DNA of 64,000 nt. Source: Erpobdella octoculata. Lineage: Eukaryota > Annelida > Clitellata > Hirudinida > Erpobdellidae. Below, piece after piece: positions 15,431-27,548 of the stretch; within the stretch, counting starts at the first letter, position 1; every line of letters starts with the position of its first letter. The translations under genes were made by a program, and so were the position numbers. Under the pieces are notes generated by a model. The model was not told where the DNA came from and did not search any database. It saw nothing but the letters and a program-made list of their open reading frames with translations. The stretch is taken from assembly GCA_963978895.1 (NCBI GenBank), contig OZ022243.1:13285765-13349764 (forward strand), in the 5' to 3' direction.

Positions 15431-15653
15431 AAAAAATTTCGATATTTTTTTACTTTAATAAATTTGTATCAGACTATTATTGTTGTCTTGTATTTTATTT
15501 CATCCCCATACCAATGTATGTCATTGACGGACCCCGAAAAATAATAGTTATCGGTCTGCCACTGACGTATCCCGGAAAAAATTAATTAAGGGTCCGTTCA
15601 CTGATCTCTATAATATAACTGGATTGCGCTTAGACCTGCCTGGGAGTCGCCGC

Positions 15654-16510
15654 CACTGATCTCTATAATATAACTGGATTGCGCTTAGACCTGTCTGGGT
15701 GTCGCCGCTGGTCGCCATTTTGGAAGGCCAACTATCTGATGCTATTGACGGAATCTTTTTAGAAGTTTAAAAATGCCGAATTGCGCTGCTTGTAATTGCT
15801 TTAATAGAAAATATAAGGGAGCAAAACAGTCATTTCATTTGTAAGTACTTAATTAAGTTTTTTTTTAGCAAGGTTTATTTGCCGCCTGAGCTATATTTAG
15901 CAACACTGTCGTTTGGCTGAGCAAATAACTAAACTATTGACCCATTATTATAGACTAGACTTAGACTTTAGACTATATATATATAGTATACACCTAGGTG
16001 ACACAAAAAATACCGTTAACTTTGAAAAAATTCTCAAGGAAAATGTCTTTATTTAATTTCTTTATTAACACAACATAACTTACTACTACATTTAACAAAC
16101 ATTTTGATGTTAAAAGTTACTATACTAAATAGACTCAAAACTTTTCGAGTCATACAGTTTCTTGTACAAACTATTCTGTACTTGCTAAACTAGCTAGCTA
16201 AACCATAGCGGAGCGATTTTCTTGCGGTGATCTGCAGCGCGTTTCATCTGTGTGACTGCCAAATCTTTTGCATGTGTTACCGAATAACTATCATAATGCC
16301 GTAGTAAAAAAATGTTAAAAATACCGAATAACAAATTTTATTTTCAAGTAAAATAGTTTAATTTAATTAAAACCCCCTAATTGTTCGTATATCATGCGAC
16401 GACCGACGTAAACACGACGGCTGGATTGGTAACATGGCGGCAAACTGGCGACAACATTTCTATTGAAATAATGGGCTAAGCGCAATCCAGTTATATTATA
16501 GAGATCAGTG
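15654..16510 (+). mobile_element. P-like transposon, internally deleted, exact 8-bp TSD
   Basis: Terminal inverted repeats of about 34 bp: CACTGATCTCTATAATATAA plus CTGGATTGCGCTTA at 15654, and the reverse complement ending at 16510. The TSD GTCGCCGC lies at 15646-15653 and 16511-16518. It retains a THAP-domain first exon with a splice donor but no catalytic exons. A THAP exon, an 8-bp GC-rich TSD and these termini fit the P superfamily. The insertion site lies 48-55 bp inside an older copy of the same family. Confidence 0.9.
15773..15840 (+). CDS. THAP-domain first exon of P-like transposase
   Basis: The 68-nt exon starts MPNCAACNCFNRKYKG and runs to QSFH, matching the start of THAP zinc fingers (MP, early Cys pair, NR, SFH). 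It ends at a consensus donor GTAAGTAC in phase 2. THAP domains bind the transposon ends. The rest of the C2CH finger would be in a second exon, which this deleted copy lacks, so only a truncated product is possible. Confidence 0.8.
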
Positions 16511-16594
16511 GTCGCCGCTGATCGCCATTTTGGAACTCTTAGGCCACGCCTACCTACTTGATGCTATTGACGGAATATTTTTTGAAGTGTAAAA

Positions 16595-16662
16595 ATGCCG
16601 AATTTCGGTGCTAGTAATTGCTTTAATAAACAATATAAGGGAGCAAAACAGTCATTTTATTT
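16595..16662 (+). pseudogene. Decayed THAP exon of the older P-like copy
   Basis: It has the same 68-nt layout as the exon at 15773, but two finger Cys codons are lost (the start reads MPNFGASNCFNKQYKG) and the donor has weakened to GTAAATAC. The decay agrees with this being the older, interrupted element. Confidence 0.8.
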
Positions 16663-17362
16663 GTAAATACGTAATTAATGCAGTTTTCTAGCAAAGTTTA
16701 TTTGCCGCCGGGGCTATATTTAGCAGCACTTTCGTAAGGCGTTTGGCGGAGCAGCCTTATTACTGCCTAAACAATTTAAAGTGAGTCTCAAACTCATGTT
16801 GAAAGGTTTAAAAAAATAGTTTTTGTTCAAGTTTTAAGTTCGCAAAGATGAAATGTAGAATTTCTGACTTTGTTTCTAGCTTGGCTGAATGCTAGGATAG
16901 GAAAGCAGTAGCACAAAAATTTAAAAAAATAATTTATACATTTTTAAAGACAATTTAAACAAAAAAACATAATATGCAAACAACCATTTATTCGAACAAT
17001 TTATTTTCACAAAGATATTTCGATTTTAAGATCATGAATCGCAACTTCAGTTCAGCCTTGTTAAAGCATCCAAAAAGTGGGTTTTTGTCCAGGAGAATTA
17101 AAATTTTTCCTTGTTGTACCTAGACAAAATTTGCATCAAGCTGATTTTTGGATATTTTGTTTGTAATACGTTTATGATTCTTCCTGCAAAAATCGGTTGA
17201 AATCGTCGTTTCGGAAATTGGTTTTTTTGACGCTTTTTTGAAAGAGGTTTACCGTAGTGAGCGATAAGTTAGTATTTTCGTAAATTGTCGTAAAACATCG
17301 ATTTTCTAAGTTAGTTTTTTGTAAAACATCTATTTTTGGAGTTTTTATTGTTTTTTTTCGAA

Positions 17363-18926
17363 ATGGGTGAACTAAATGAAATAGTATGTTTAATTTGTCG
17401 AACTGAATTCCGTTCCGACAACGTCTGTGATACAGTCAAGAATAAGATGGTTACACTAGGTGTTAAAGGTATTGAAACGTTATGTCAATTCAGCGTTTTA
17501 CGTGGTGATGAACAGTTAACAGAGTATCTATTAAATAAACCAAATGTAGCTAATGTTCATGATCATTGCCGGAGAAACTACACTAACAAAAGAAGTTTCG
17601 ATCAATTGCAACGAAAGAATGAGCAGCATGCAGAAGGTGTTGATCAAGAGAATTTTAAGTGTAAATTATTACGATCGTCTGTCGACACTTTCAATTGGAA
17701 GCAACATTGTTTTTTGTGTGGAAAAATAGTTTTTGGAGAAAGTAGAAAACATTTAAAAGAAGAATCAAGTACTGTGATGACATTGAAATTCAGAGAAACT
17801 ATAATTGAAACTTGCCACAAAAGAAATGATGCATGGAGTGTAAAAGTTCTTGGTAGGTTAAATTCATGCAATGACTTACCAGCTGAAGAAGCTCGTTACC
17901 ACAGAGTGTGTCATTCTGCGTTCCTAAAATGTAGATCATCACATGTCGGAGATAATACCGCTGGCCGAAACCATCCAGGTCGACATCCAGATAACGACAT
18001 GTTAATTACTTTTGAAAAACTGTGTGACTGGTTATAAGAAGAAGATCAAGGAATTTATACAATAGCTGAATTACAAATTAAAATGCAAGAATTATCGGAA
18101 GATGGTGAAGTGTATTCATTAAAACATATAAAACGAAAGCTGGAAGAATGCTACGCTGAGCACATATTTTTTGCCGAAATTTGTGGTCGGAAAAATGTTA
18201 TTTGCTTCCGTAACATGGCATCTCACATTATAACTAACCAATGGTATGCTGAAAAAAAGAGTAGCATAGAAGATGAGAGTGAACGTATCATAGTGGCAGC
18301 AACAAAAATTGATAAGAGCTCAAATAAGAAAGCTCGTTACCACAGAGTGTGTCCTCAAATGAAACATATCCAGGAACTGATGATTTCTCAAATATTGAAA
18401 ATCTTAATAGAAAATATTGTTTGCAATGAAATAAAACAAGTTTCCATATGTCATTCTATTGTGCAGGGGGCAAGACATAGATCTATTATCTCTCCAATTT
18501 TGTTTGGCGTTGGAGTTAGTTTAGATCACGCCTTTGGATCTAAATGGCTGCTTGAATTGCTGTCACGGTTTGGATTTTCAATTTCATATGATGAAGTTAA
18601 ACTTTTTAAACAATCCGTGGTTCAGAATGCTCCCCTGATACTCCTCAGTTTTTTCCTCAATGTTTTACGCAATAGTCTGGTGATAATCTTGACCACAACG
18701 TTATCACTTTAGATGGAAGTGGTACCTTTCATGGTATGGGCATCATATCAATGTCTACTCCGTGTAATCGATTAGGGTCAGGACACTTTGCTGAATCAGC
18801 TGTACCTCGATTGTCACGCGTAAAATCCAGTTGTGTTGTGAAAAACCGAGGTATCCCTATATTGGGATACACATTCCCCGACAAGTCATCATTATCATTG
18901 ATGTCTTTCAAGCCCATCTCTCACTT
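17363..18926 (+). pseudogene. Broken uncharacterised gene, split by a MULE
   Basis: A long frame starts MGELNEIVCLICRTEF, with repeated CxxC motifs (VCLIC, HCFLCGK) suggesting N-terminal zinc binding. One in-frame TAA at 18035 interrupts it. The frame resumes with GEVYSLKHIKRKL, IFFAEICGRKNVICF and SLDHAFGSKWLLELLSRFGF. A frameshift near 18630 leads to VITLDGSGTFHGMGIIS and the point where the MULE inserted (18927). After the MULE a few codons remain, then a donor-like GTAAAC at about 22999. I recall similar multi-copy uncharacterised proteins in aquatic invertebrates, so it is probably element-derived; the function is unknown. Confidence 0.6.
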
Positions 18927-19100
18927 GGTTTACTATCAAAAGGGCGAAAATATAAGGGCGAAAACAAAAGGGCGAACACAAAAGATCGAAACTAAAAAGA
19001 GCGAATGATAAAAATATCGCACGATAATAAGGGCGAAAATGAAAAGGGCGAAACTAAAAAGAGCGAACAATAAAAAAAGCGAACATCAAAAAGGCGAAAA
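18927..19100. repeat. Left terminal inverted repeat of the MULE
   Basis: An array of AAGGGCGAAAA, AAAGAGCGAA and GATCGAAACT units mirrors the order found at 22803-22976 on the other strand. Confidence 0.92.
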
Positions 19101-19524
19101 TAAGTTTGTATTATCTATTTGAAATGATATCTATAATAGAGATGGGCAATTTTGAACGAATCGTTCAAAATAAACGATTCATTGAGATGATCCAACTGAG
19201 TCGATTCACTAAATCTAAAAAGAATCGTTCAGTCTTATTTGGTTCATTTGCGTAATTGGCTTGGAGGCGGAGCTTACCAAACTTGACAGCCAATGTCAAG
19301 GAACCTATAGCTTGGTTTATTTACATAAACTTATTCTTTTAAAAACCGCACACTCAAGCTACGAATAGTTCCGACTCACCATTAACTCATCTGTGTTACG
19401 AGTGCTTGATCGAGTCTTTGACTGAACAAATGACTCTCTCTCTCTTTCTCTTTCTCTCTTTCTTTCTCTTTCTCTCTCTCTCCTTTTTTTGTCAAACTGG
19501 TTAGGTGTGTTGTAAAAAATAGGA

Positions 19525-19832
<308 letters not shown>

Positions 19833-21056
19833 TAGACATGCAATGCTTATACTCTATGCAACTAGGTAAATTGTATTTCGAGATTGCTTCACCGGTTCCC
19901 CGTATAGTAGCACATCAGTTTTGAAATTAAGGTGTTTACGCAAAATTTGTTTTATGGGTGTAGTCCAAACTATTTCGGAAAGATAGTGAGGCATTCAACA
20001 TATACATTCGATTTGCCGCAGGCGTGGTAACGTAAATACGCATCGAACGAAGACGCGTCAATTGGGCCGAAAAGCTTGTGCAATTGTGTGAAACTCAGTG
20101 CCCGAAGGAAGACAGTCTAAAAATATTTAATTCTTATTCCATCTCTTGTTCTTCGGCGGTATATGTTTTCAACTTTTTTTCAATTAATGCAAAAAGATTT
20201 GCCGTCGCAAAACATTAGCCATTTTTACATATGGTTCGATACCCATGTAAATCAAAATTAAAATTTAAAAAACAATTTTTTCCAATCTTAAAAATGTTAT
20301 AATCAGAATATTATTCTCATAACAATAATGAATGATAACTATGGGTTAAATGCAGGACTCTCCCGCCAAATCTTCTCGCATTTCACCCATGAAGCTCCCG
20401 CATCCCGCGTATCACCCACAACCATCTGACGTAAGATGAATACTATATTTTCTCTGGATCAATCTCTGACAATGGAAACATACAAAGAAAAAGAATAAAA
20501 TTCTATGAAACAAAATTGTGTATATATCTCTTTTAATGAATTGTAAGTGAATCGACAGGCATTTTGGATGGGTATACCAGATGTCGCAATTAGTGTTGAA
20601 TGACCAGCGCCCAATGAAGCATAGCGAGCGTGTGTTTATAACTGTGAGAGTGAGGTATATAACACGTGAAGTATATAACATGTTGGTCTGAAAGAACGAA
20701 ATTCAAATAAAAATAAAATGTAAAAAATTCAAAATTTTAAAAAACTTAAAAAGCTAATTTTTCAGACAAAAGGCCAAGATCCCAAGACGGGTACCAAAAA
20801 TCTCAAGATCCTGGGCAAAATCCCAAGGAGTCGCAACACTGCTACTGGCAAATGTGCATGTTGATGTGACAGCTTATAAATCAATCGATTGCTATTACAT
20901 GTGCCTCCGTGTAGTACATATGCGTAAATCTGTGGCACTTTATTGTTGATGTGATGGAGAGTGTATATATGTCCACGTAGAAGACCTAGCAGTTCAGTTA
21001 TATACTTCGACATTTCAGTTACGTTAAATCGAGTACTATTTTAAAATAAAATATAA

Positions 21057-22472
21057 ATGGATGTAGAGTATGTTAAAAGTAATAAGAATGAATATATGTT
21101 GGTAGTTAACAACTATACTTTCAGAAAAGAGAAAACACACAATGAAAAAGTATATTGGATGTGTACTGAATATCGAACTGCAAAGTGTATGGCAAGATGT
21201 CACACAGAAGAAGGTATTTTAACAAAACAATTAAACGAGCATAATCACGTTCCAAATGTTGCTGCCGTGGATGTTCGAAAAATTATTACAACCTTGAAAC
21301 AACAAACCGCAACATCAACTGAAGCTACGCATCAACTGATTGCAACTACTTCCAAGGCTTTAGGAGAAGCAGTCGCAGGCCAAATTCCAGCTCCTAATAA
21401 TTTGAAACAAATTGTTAGACGTGTTCGACATCAGTTCCAAGCACCGTTGCCTAACCCGACAAATTTAGAAGATCTTGAACTACCAGCTATATACACAACA
21501 ACTATACGAGGAGAAAATTTTTTGCTACACGACAGTGGACCAGGATCACAAAGATTTCTTATTTTTTCAACTTATCGGAATATGGAATTGCTTTCAGATT
21601 GCCAACATTGGTATGCAGACGGAACCTTTAAATCTTCTCCTCCTCTTTTCCAACAGGTATATATCATTCATGCGCTGAAAAACAATACTGTTATTCCTTT
21701 AATATATATCCTGATGAATGACAAAAGTGCTAATACTTACGTCAAAGTATTGACAGAAATTTCAAAATTTTCTCCACGTCTTAACCCTGCTACTGTAATG
21801 ACTGACTTTGAGCAAGCCTCTCTCCTTGCTTTCCGGACAGTTTTTCCAAATAGCACTCAGCAAGGATGCTTATTCCATCTCACCCAGTGTCTTTGGCGTA
21901 GAACACAGCAAACACCAGGACTTCAACAACGCTACACAACGGATGCAAGTTTTGCTTTAGGTCTACGCCAATTGGCTGCATTGGCTTTTGTTCCAATAGC
22001 TGATGTCATTAAGGTTTTTGAAGAACTTCTTGAGTCACCATTTTACGTTGAAAATTTCCGTGAAATCCGTGAGCTTATTTTTTATTTTGAAGATACCTGG
22101 ATTGGAAGACCGAACCGACGTAGTGGACGATGTGAGGCAATGTTTCCGATCGCACTTTGGAATGTCTACAATCAAGTTTTGCAAGATCTTCCAAAAACCA
22201 ATAATTCTGTCGAGGGTTGGCATCGCGGATTTAGTCAACTTCTAGGTGCAAGCCATCCAACTATTTGGAGGTTTATTGATGCACTTAAAAAAGAACAAAG
22301 CCTGAATGAGTTGAAAATGGAACAGTATACATCTGGACGTCAGCCGCCAAAATCAAAAAAGAAATATAAAGATTGCGCACAACGCATTAAAACGATTGTT
22401 GCGGATTACGAAAACCGTTCTCATCTTGACTTTTTAAGAGGAATTGCACATAATCTCAATTTGCAAGCTTGA
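21057..22472 (+). CDS. FLYWCH zinc finger-MULE transposase
   Basis: Intact 471-residue frame. Residues about 10-70 form a FLYWCH finger (YWMC, KCMARC, NEHNH). The DDE-type core has D188 in WYADGTF, D250 in VMTDFEQA followed by GCLFH (the MULE Cys-His pair), and a likely third acid E386 in NNSVEGWH. A Lys-rich tail (KSKKKYKD) ends the protein. It would act in the nucleus, binding the long terminal repeats and cutting the element out. It is the only long gene of its element. The start at 21057 is chosen because FLYWCH begins just after it. No frame damage is visible. Confidence 0.92.
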   Translation: MDVEYVKSNKNEYMLVVNNYTFRKEKTHNEKVYWMCTEYRTAKCMARCHTEEGILTKQLNEHNHVPNVAAVDVRKIITTLKQQTATSTEATHQLIATTSKALGEAVAGQIPAPNNLKQIVRRVRHQFQAPLPNPTNLEDLELPAIYTTTIRGENFLLHDSGPGSQRFLIFSTYRNMELLSDCQHWYADGTFKSSPPLFQQVYIIHALKNNTVIPLIYILMNDKSANTYVKVLTEISKFSPRLNPATVMTDFEQASLLAFRTVFPNSTQQGCLFHLTQCLWRRTQQTPGLQQRYTTDASFALGLRQLAALAFVPIADVIKVFEELLESPFYVENFREIRELIFYFEDTWIGRPNRRSGRCEAMFPIALWNVYNQVLQDLPKTNNSVEGWHRGFSQLLGASHPTIWRFIDALKKEQSLNELKMEQYTSGRQPPKSKKKYKDCAQRIKTIVADYENRSHLDFLRGIAHNLNLQA

Positions 22473-22802
22473 CACTTTATCATATTGTTTTGAACTAGAC
22501 TTTTTTTATACTTTTTTAAAATATAAATATACATATAAATAATAAATAATATAAATATACATATATAAATAATAAAGTATTAAAATGTTTTTTTTTTTTT
22601 TTTTTTGAGTGAGTGAGAGAGAGAGAGAGTAAAAAGAGAAAGAGAGAGAGAGAGAGAAAGAAAGAAAAAAAGAAAAAAAGAGTGCACGAGAAAGAGATAT
22701 TGAAAGAAAAGAGTGAAATATTAAAATTAGATGTGTTGTGATGACATCCCAAAAGAGAATGAAATGATTGTGTTTCATGCTTAGCAAATAAACAATTTCA
22801 GG

Positions 22803-22976
22803 TTTTCGCTTTTTTAACGTTCGCCTTTTTTATTGTTCGCCCTTTTCAGTTTCGCTCTTTTCATTTTCGCTCTTATTATCGTGCGCTCTTTTTATCATTC
22901 GCCCTTTTTAGTTTCGATCTTTTGTGTTCGCTCTTTTGTTTTCGCCCTTATATTTTCGCCCTTCTGATAGGATACC
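22803..22976. repeat. Right terminal inverted repeat of the MULE
   Basis: Reverse-complement order of the GGGCGAAAA-type units at the left end, ending CCCTTCTGATAGGATACC. Confidence 0.92.
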
Positions 22977-23410
22977 CTCTCACTTAAATTTTCCTTCTGT
23001 GTAAACGGTATCTTGTGTGTTACCTAGGTCTATAACAATTGGTCAGCGAATAATATATTTAGTTTAGGCTGAATAAGTTTCATGTAAACTATAACATATT
23101 GAAATTTTATTTAATTTTTATCATTCGTTAAAGTGTTTAATTTGATTCAGGCTTTGAGGTAATTTAACGTGCAACGCAGCACATCCGCGTCGTAGCAAAA
23201 CAGGTAAGGCTTATTTCTTAGGTCATTGACGCTAAAAAATGGTTTTAGGCTTAAAAAATTTCGTTTCTTTTCTTCTATAACATCGTTAAATTTGGTAGCT
23301 ACACGAACTCTTGTAGTTACACAAATCGAGTTTTAAGTTGATAGGGTGGTGCTTAAAATTTGAGCACCGCGCGCCAGCTAAACTCTAAGCACGCTCTAGG
23401 AATTATATAG

Positions 23411-23820
23411 ATTTTAGATAGTGTTTGAGTCTCTCGTCTTCGAGACCTCGCAGTAAAATAAATTTAGTTTCATTCGAAAGGTTATTATGTCTATTATAAC
23501 ATAGTAAAATTTCATAACACAGCTAAATCTCTAACTATACAAATTACTTCGTTAATGTAGATCGTGTAGCAGCGCATAACCGTAAGCGCGCTGCAACTGA
23601 CGTACATAATATAGATTTAAAGATAGTGTTTGAGTCTCTATATCTCGTCTACGAGACCTCGCAGTAAAATAAATTTAGTTTCATTCGAAAGGTTATTAGT
23701 TATTATATAACACAGCTAAATCTCTAACTACAAAAATTACTTCGTTAATGTAGATCGTGTAGCAGCGCATAACCGTAGGCGCGCTGCAACTGACGTACAT
23801 AATATAGATTTAAAAACTGG
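23411..23820. repeat. Tandem duplication, about 205-bp unit, two copies
   Basis: AGATAGTGTTTGAGTCTC through GCGCGCTGCAACTGACGTAC occurs at about 23416 and again at 23621. No coding potential was seen. The surrounding 23.0-24.5 kb otherwise holds nothing I can name. Confidence 0.85.
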
Positions 23821-24523
23821 TACCTACAACGAAGAAGCTCAGTTTACAGCGTGCACATAGCGCACAGCGCAGAGAACTCCTAACAAGGCTTTGCGCGTAT
23901 GGGTTAAGAATTCCTTCTGTTTCTCATATTCAATATGAATTTATTTAGAAATAGAATTCCAAACAAAAAACTTGATAAATATAAAGTTTAAAAGTGGGAC
24001 CACGCATTTCGCTTCCCATGCGCCATGTGACATTACTGAATGTCACTGCATGAGCTCGCGGTAGTTCGCCGTCTGCTTGTTGTTTTAAGACTGATATTTG
24101 TTTATGTAGGAGAATCAAAGTACTTTCTGTCGCGGATCATAAGTATCATAACTTGATCTGTATAATTGCCCTCCTCCTTTTTCAGCAAGGCGGAGTTAAG
24201 GCGGCTGTCTGTCAGGAAAGCGCTTGAAGATTGTGAGAAAGTCCACGGCTTCGTCTTCATCATTTGTTCATTAAAGTTATTAAATAACCTTTTGAATGAA
24301 ACTAAACTTATACTAAACACTATCTTTAACTGTCTCACGCAGTCGATGTTCTATCGTGGTATGCGATCTTTAATTCGCTATATCTTTATTAATTTTATTT
24401 TTTTTTACACTATATGGTATATTCAAACTCAGAATTTGTACCTTTATTTAAAAATATTAGTGAAATTAAAAAAGAATTATTTTGAAATTTTTATGCGACT
24501 ACCTAATTTGAAACATTTAAAAA

Positions 24524-26067
24524 TTACTCAACAAATTCATTAAGTCTGTCATTATTTCCATGTTCTCCATATTCTTTTTTAAACAGTTTTGTGAAAACAT
24601 AATGACAGTGACGGTAGTCTGGACAGATGGATCGATCTGCCAGCTTTACTTCGAGTTGATCTTCATCAGCCAGATTGTCTTCAATTTCCATTTTTATATA
24701 TTCTAACGCAGTGCTGGGGCTATGACCATCATGAAACAAACTCTCGAGTTTTGAATCCACTTCCAGTAGGACCCTTTGATGCCTTAAGACATCAGCAGCA
24801 AAAAGAGGATGATTGTGGGCCCACAGGAGAGTTATTTCACAGGGATATTGTGAGTCATAAACAATTGTTCGTGGTCGTTTCTGAGGAGGTCGTATCTTGA
24901 CTCTCAAGCTGGTATTACACGAGGATTACTACGAACCCCTAACTTACCATTTCTAACATTATGTATACAATGCATTGTTCGGTTCAACAGAAGCTTTTTT
25001 CCAGAACACTTTTGGCTGTTTCGAATATTAAACTGCACTCTGCTCTTTTTATGAAATTCAGTCAACCAGGTATCAAATTCATTTTCATCTTTCAAGTTGA
25101 CATGGAATGTGGATTCAAATGACAACTCTTCATGACTGTTAAATGAAATGACTTTATATTGGAACTGAGCTTCGGTTGGAAGGACCTGAATAGATAAAAA
25201 CTTAACATTCAAGTTCTATTGTTTCAAGTTATGATTAATTTCAATATCGATGAGCAAGAATAAATATACAGCACTTTACCATTTTTTATAAGATAAAAAA
25301 CTTGCACATCTATTGTCTCTTGCTATTTACCCTGGCCTAAGGTCAAGAAAGAAAGGCAAAGAGGGAAAATGGTAAGGAGATAGTTATGTTGTGCATTTAA
25401 CTATAACATGGCTGTTAATTTTGCCAGCCATACCAGTTTTCTAGGCCCTATTGTTGCTACTTACCTTTGAAAGTGGTTCTGGGAAGTCCACTTGTTTGAT
25501 CTGAGCTTGCAGTTGCTCACTTGTACCATCAGCTGCTTCTGACTGGTGTGCCTGTAATATTGTTTATCACTGGTATCAACATTTTTAGTTGAGCTTGAAG
25601 ACAAATTATTTCTATTAATTTTGTTACTACTTACCTTTGAAAGTGGTTCTGGGAAGTCCACTTGTTTGATCTGAGCTTGCAGTTGCTCACTTGTACCACC
25701 AGCTGCTTCTGACTGGTGTGCCTGTAATATTGTTTATCACTGGTATCAGCATTTTTAGTTGAGCTTAATGACAAATTATATCAATAGGCGTCATAGGCTT
25801 GTTGTTATTGTTGATACTTACTTTTGAAAGTGGTTCTGGGGAAAGAGTAGCAGCTGACACTTCAAAGTTAGGATCAACTTCTGGCTGACATGGCTGTGCA
25901 ATATTGTGTATTATAAAATTAATTGTTGAGAGTATTTGACGCAAGAAACTTATCAGCATTGGAACAGATATAATAACAATTATAATAACCGAAACACAAA
26001 CCAACGGCTTTTTCTTTAACAGCTTCAATCGAAGACGATTTCGCACGTTTTTATTAATACTATTCAT
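24524..26067 (-). CDS. Six-exon gene, MULE-related domain, duplicated exon
   Basis: Minus-strand model with GT-AG junctions: exon 1 26067-26002, exon 2 25893-25822, exon 3 25721-25635, exon 4 25551-25465, exon 5 25185-24948, exon 6 24900-24524. Exons 1-4 have phase 0 ends and the total is about 308 codons. Exons 3 and 4 are near-identical 87-nt copies (AHQSEAADGTSEQLQAQIKQ; one D/G change), and exon 2 ends with the same SPEPLSK/FPEPLSK tail. Exons 5-6 contain FDTWLTEFHKKS, a C/H pair, then LLWAHNHPLFAADVLRHQ and LFHDGHSPSTALEY, which resemble the N-terminal region of some animal MULE transposases. No DDE core follows. Intron 5 is only 47 nt. An in-frame upstream ATG at 26112 would add 15 residues. 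The role is unknown; it may be a domesticated fragment. Confidence 0.65.
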
Positions 26068-26134
26068 TTTTTTAATCGAAGGCGAAGCAATGAAAAACAA
26101 AACCGAACCCACTCAAACAAAAATTTTTGGCGGG

Positions 26135-26290
26135 TTTCGGGAAGCTCAGTCTAATATATAGCACACTCTAATTAGTATGCAAGTGGAAGCGTTCACGACT
26201 TAAATTAGGTGAAACTTTCACTCAGTCTATATATAGCACACTAATTAATATGCAAGTGGAAGTTTCCGAGGCGGCTTGTATATTCGCAAG
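26135..26290. repeat. Duplicated segment upstream of the six-exon gene
   Basis: ATATAGCACACTAATTAGTATGC with CAAGTGGAAG occurs twice (about 26155 and 26228), just upstream of the start codon. It could lie in the promoter, but that is only position-based. Confidence 0.5.
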
Positions 26291-26437
26291 CGGGACGCAT
26301 ATTTTCGAAACGTACGCAAACTTTCTAAAAATAGATCTAGCCGGTGTTTTTATTTGAAACCACGCCCACAAAGTATTTGATTGGCTACATCATACCCCAT
26401 CACTACTGGTATAATTAGCTAATTTGGTCTGTCTGTA

Positions 26438-26690
26438 ATAGCGATAGAAGTGAATCGGAATAAAAAAAAAAAATTAAAGACATTTAAAATAAAAAAATTA
26501 GGAAAGAAATAAAAAAAATTATGAAAGTAAAAAAATTGAAGAATAATAGTTTGCTTTAGATAGAAGTACGAGTTGCGTGAGCCGCTGCATGTCTAAAACC
26601 GTTTCTTTAAATGCTGTTTTTGCATTAAGAAAAATAAAAAAAATTGAAAACAATAAATTAGCTAGTCATAGATAAATTATACAGTCATGT
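26438..26690. repeat. AT-rich repeat, copy outside the LTR element
   Basis: AATAGCGATAGAAGTGAA through AAAACAATAAATTAGCTAGTC matches 26952-27195 at high identity. One copy is outside the Gypsy element and one is inside the DNA transposon in its LTR. Confidence 0.8.
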
Positions 26691-26951
26691 ATGATAGAAA
26701 ATCTGTTACTGCTAATTTGCTGATAATTAATCAACATTGTAGCGGAGGTAATCCTGCAGTATAGCGTCCTGAACCGATTTCGATGAAAAATGGCCGGTTT
26801 TTTAACGTAAATGATATTTAAAACATAAATAAGGGAAATAAAGACTAATTACAACATAAATAAATGAAAAAAAAAACAAAAATTATAGCACTTTAGAACA
26901 TTTATAAATTACTCCCGAAGTTAACGTAGTTCCCGATGAAGATCTATTTGT

Positions 26952-27195
26952 CAATAGCGATAGAAGTGAACAATCGGAATACAAAAAATTAAAATTAAAG
27001 ACATTTAAAATAAAAAATAGAAAATTTAGGAAAAGAAATAAAAAAAATTATGGAAGTAAAAAAATTGAAAAATAATAGTTTGCTTTAGAAGTACGAGTTG
27101 CGTAAGCCGCTGCATGTTTAAAACCGTTTCTTTAAATGCGGCGGTTTTTGCCTTAAGAAAAATAAAAAAACATTGAAAACACTAAATTAGCAACA
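26952..27195. repeat. AT-rich repeat, copy inside the DNA transposon
   Basis: Partner of 26438-26690. In this copy the sequence TTAG|CTAGTCATAG is split by the purine-rich minisatellite element, which shows where that element inserted. Confidence 0.8.
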
Positions 27196-27548
27196 GAACA
27201 CCAAGAAAAAATAAAATAATATAAAAGTAAATGTACTTGGCTGTCTTTGCGTTTTTGGTACGATTTCGATCATATTTCTTGGAGCAGAAATTCTGAGTTT
27301 TAGAGGTCATGTGGCTAGCAGAACCGTTTGGAGAGCGAAAGAGCGAGCGAGAAAGCGACCAGGAAGAGAAGAGCAAGCGGGAGCGGGAATGCGATCGGGA
27401 GCGGGAATGCGATCGGGAGGGGGAAGGCGATCGGGAGCGGGAAAGCGATCTGGAGCGGGAAAGTGACCGGGAGCGGGAAAGCAAGCGGGAAGGAAACGGG
27501 GTAACAAAAATGATGGGAAAACCCCGGCAACGCTGGATCCCCCGCTAG
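27196..27548. repeat. Purine-rich minisatellite family, copy 2
   Basis: Units of GGGAGCGGGAAAGCGATC lie at 27340-27490, with the tip CCCCGGCAACGCTGGATCCC and CCGCTAG. The open frames in all phases are compositional, not genes. Confidence 0.75.

Larger units (their letters stand above)
15599..16780 (+). mobile_element. Older P-like element, interrupted by a younger copy of itself
   Basis: The first 55 bp (15599-15653) start CACTGATCTCTATAATATAA and match the younger element base for base apart from two changes. The sequence resumes at 16511 and follows the younger element through its THAP exon equivalent. The right end is not identifiable, so the boundary near 16780 is only where resemblance fades. 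Confidence 0.75.

Noticed and set aside
20412..21013. Minus-strand frames upstream of the FLYWCH transposase
   Set aside because: No protein-like features; the region is the non-coding 5' part of the MULE.
23411..23820. Promoter or regulatory duplication for the neighbouring gene
   Set aside because: Only a tandem repeat is visible; no promoter element or conservation supports a role.
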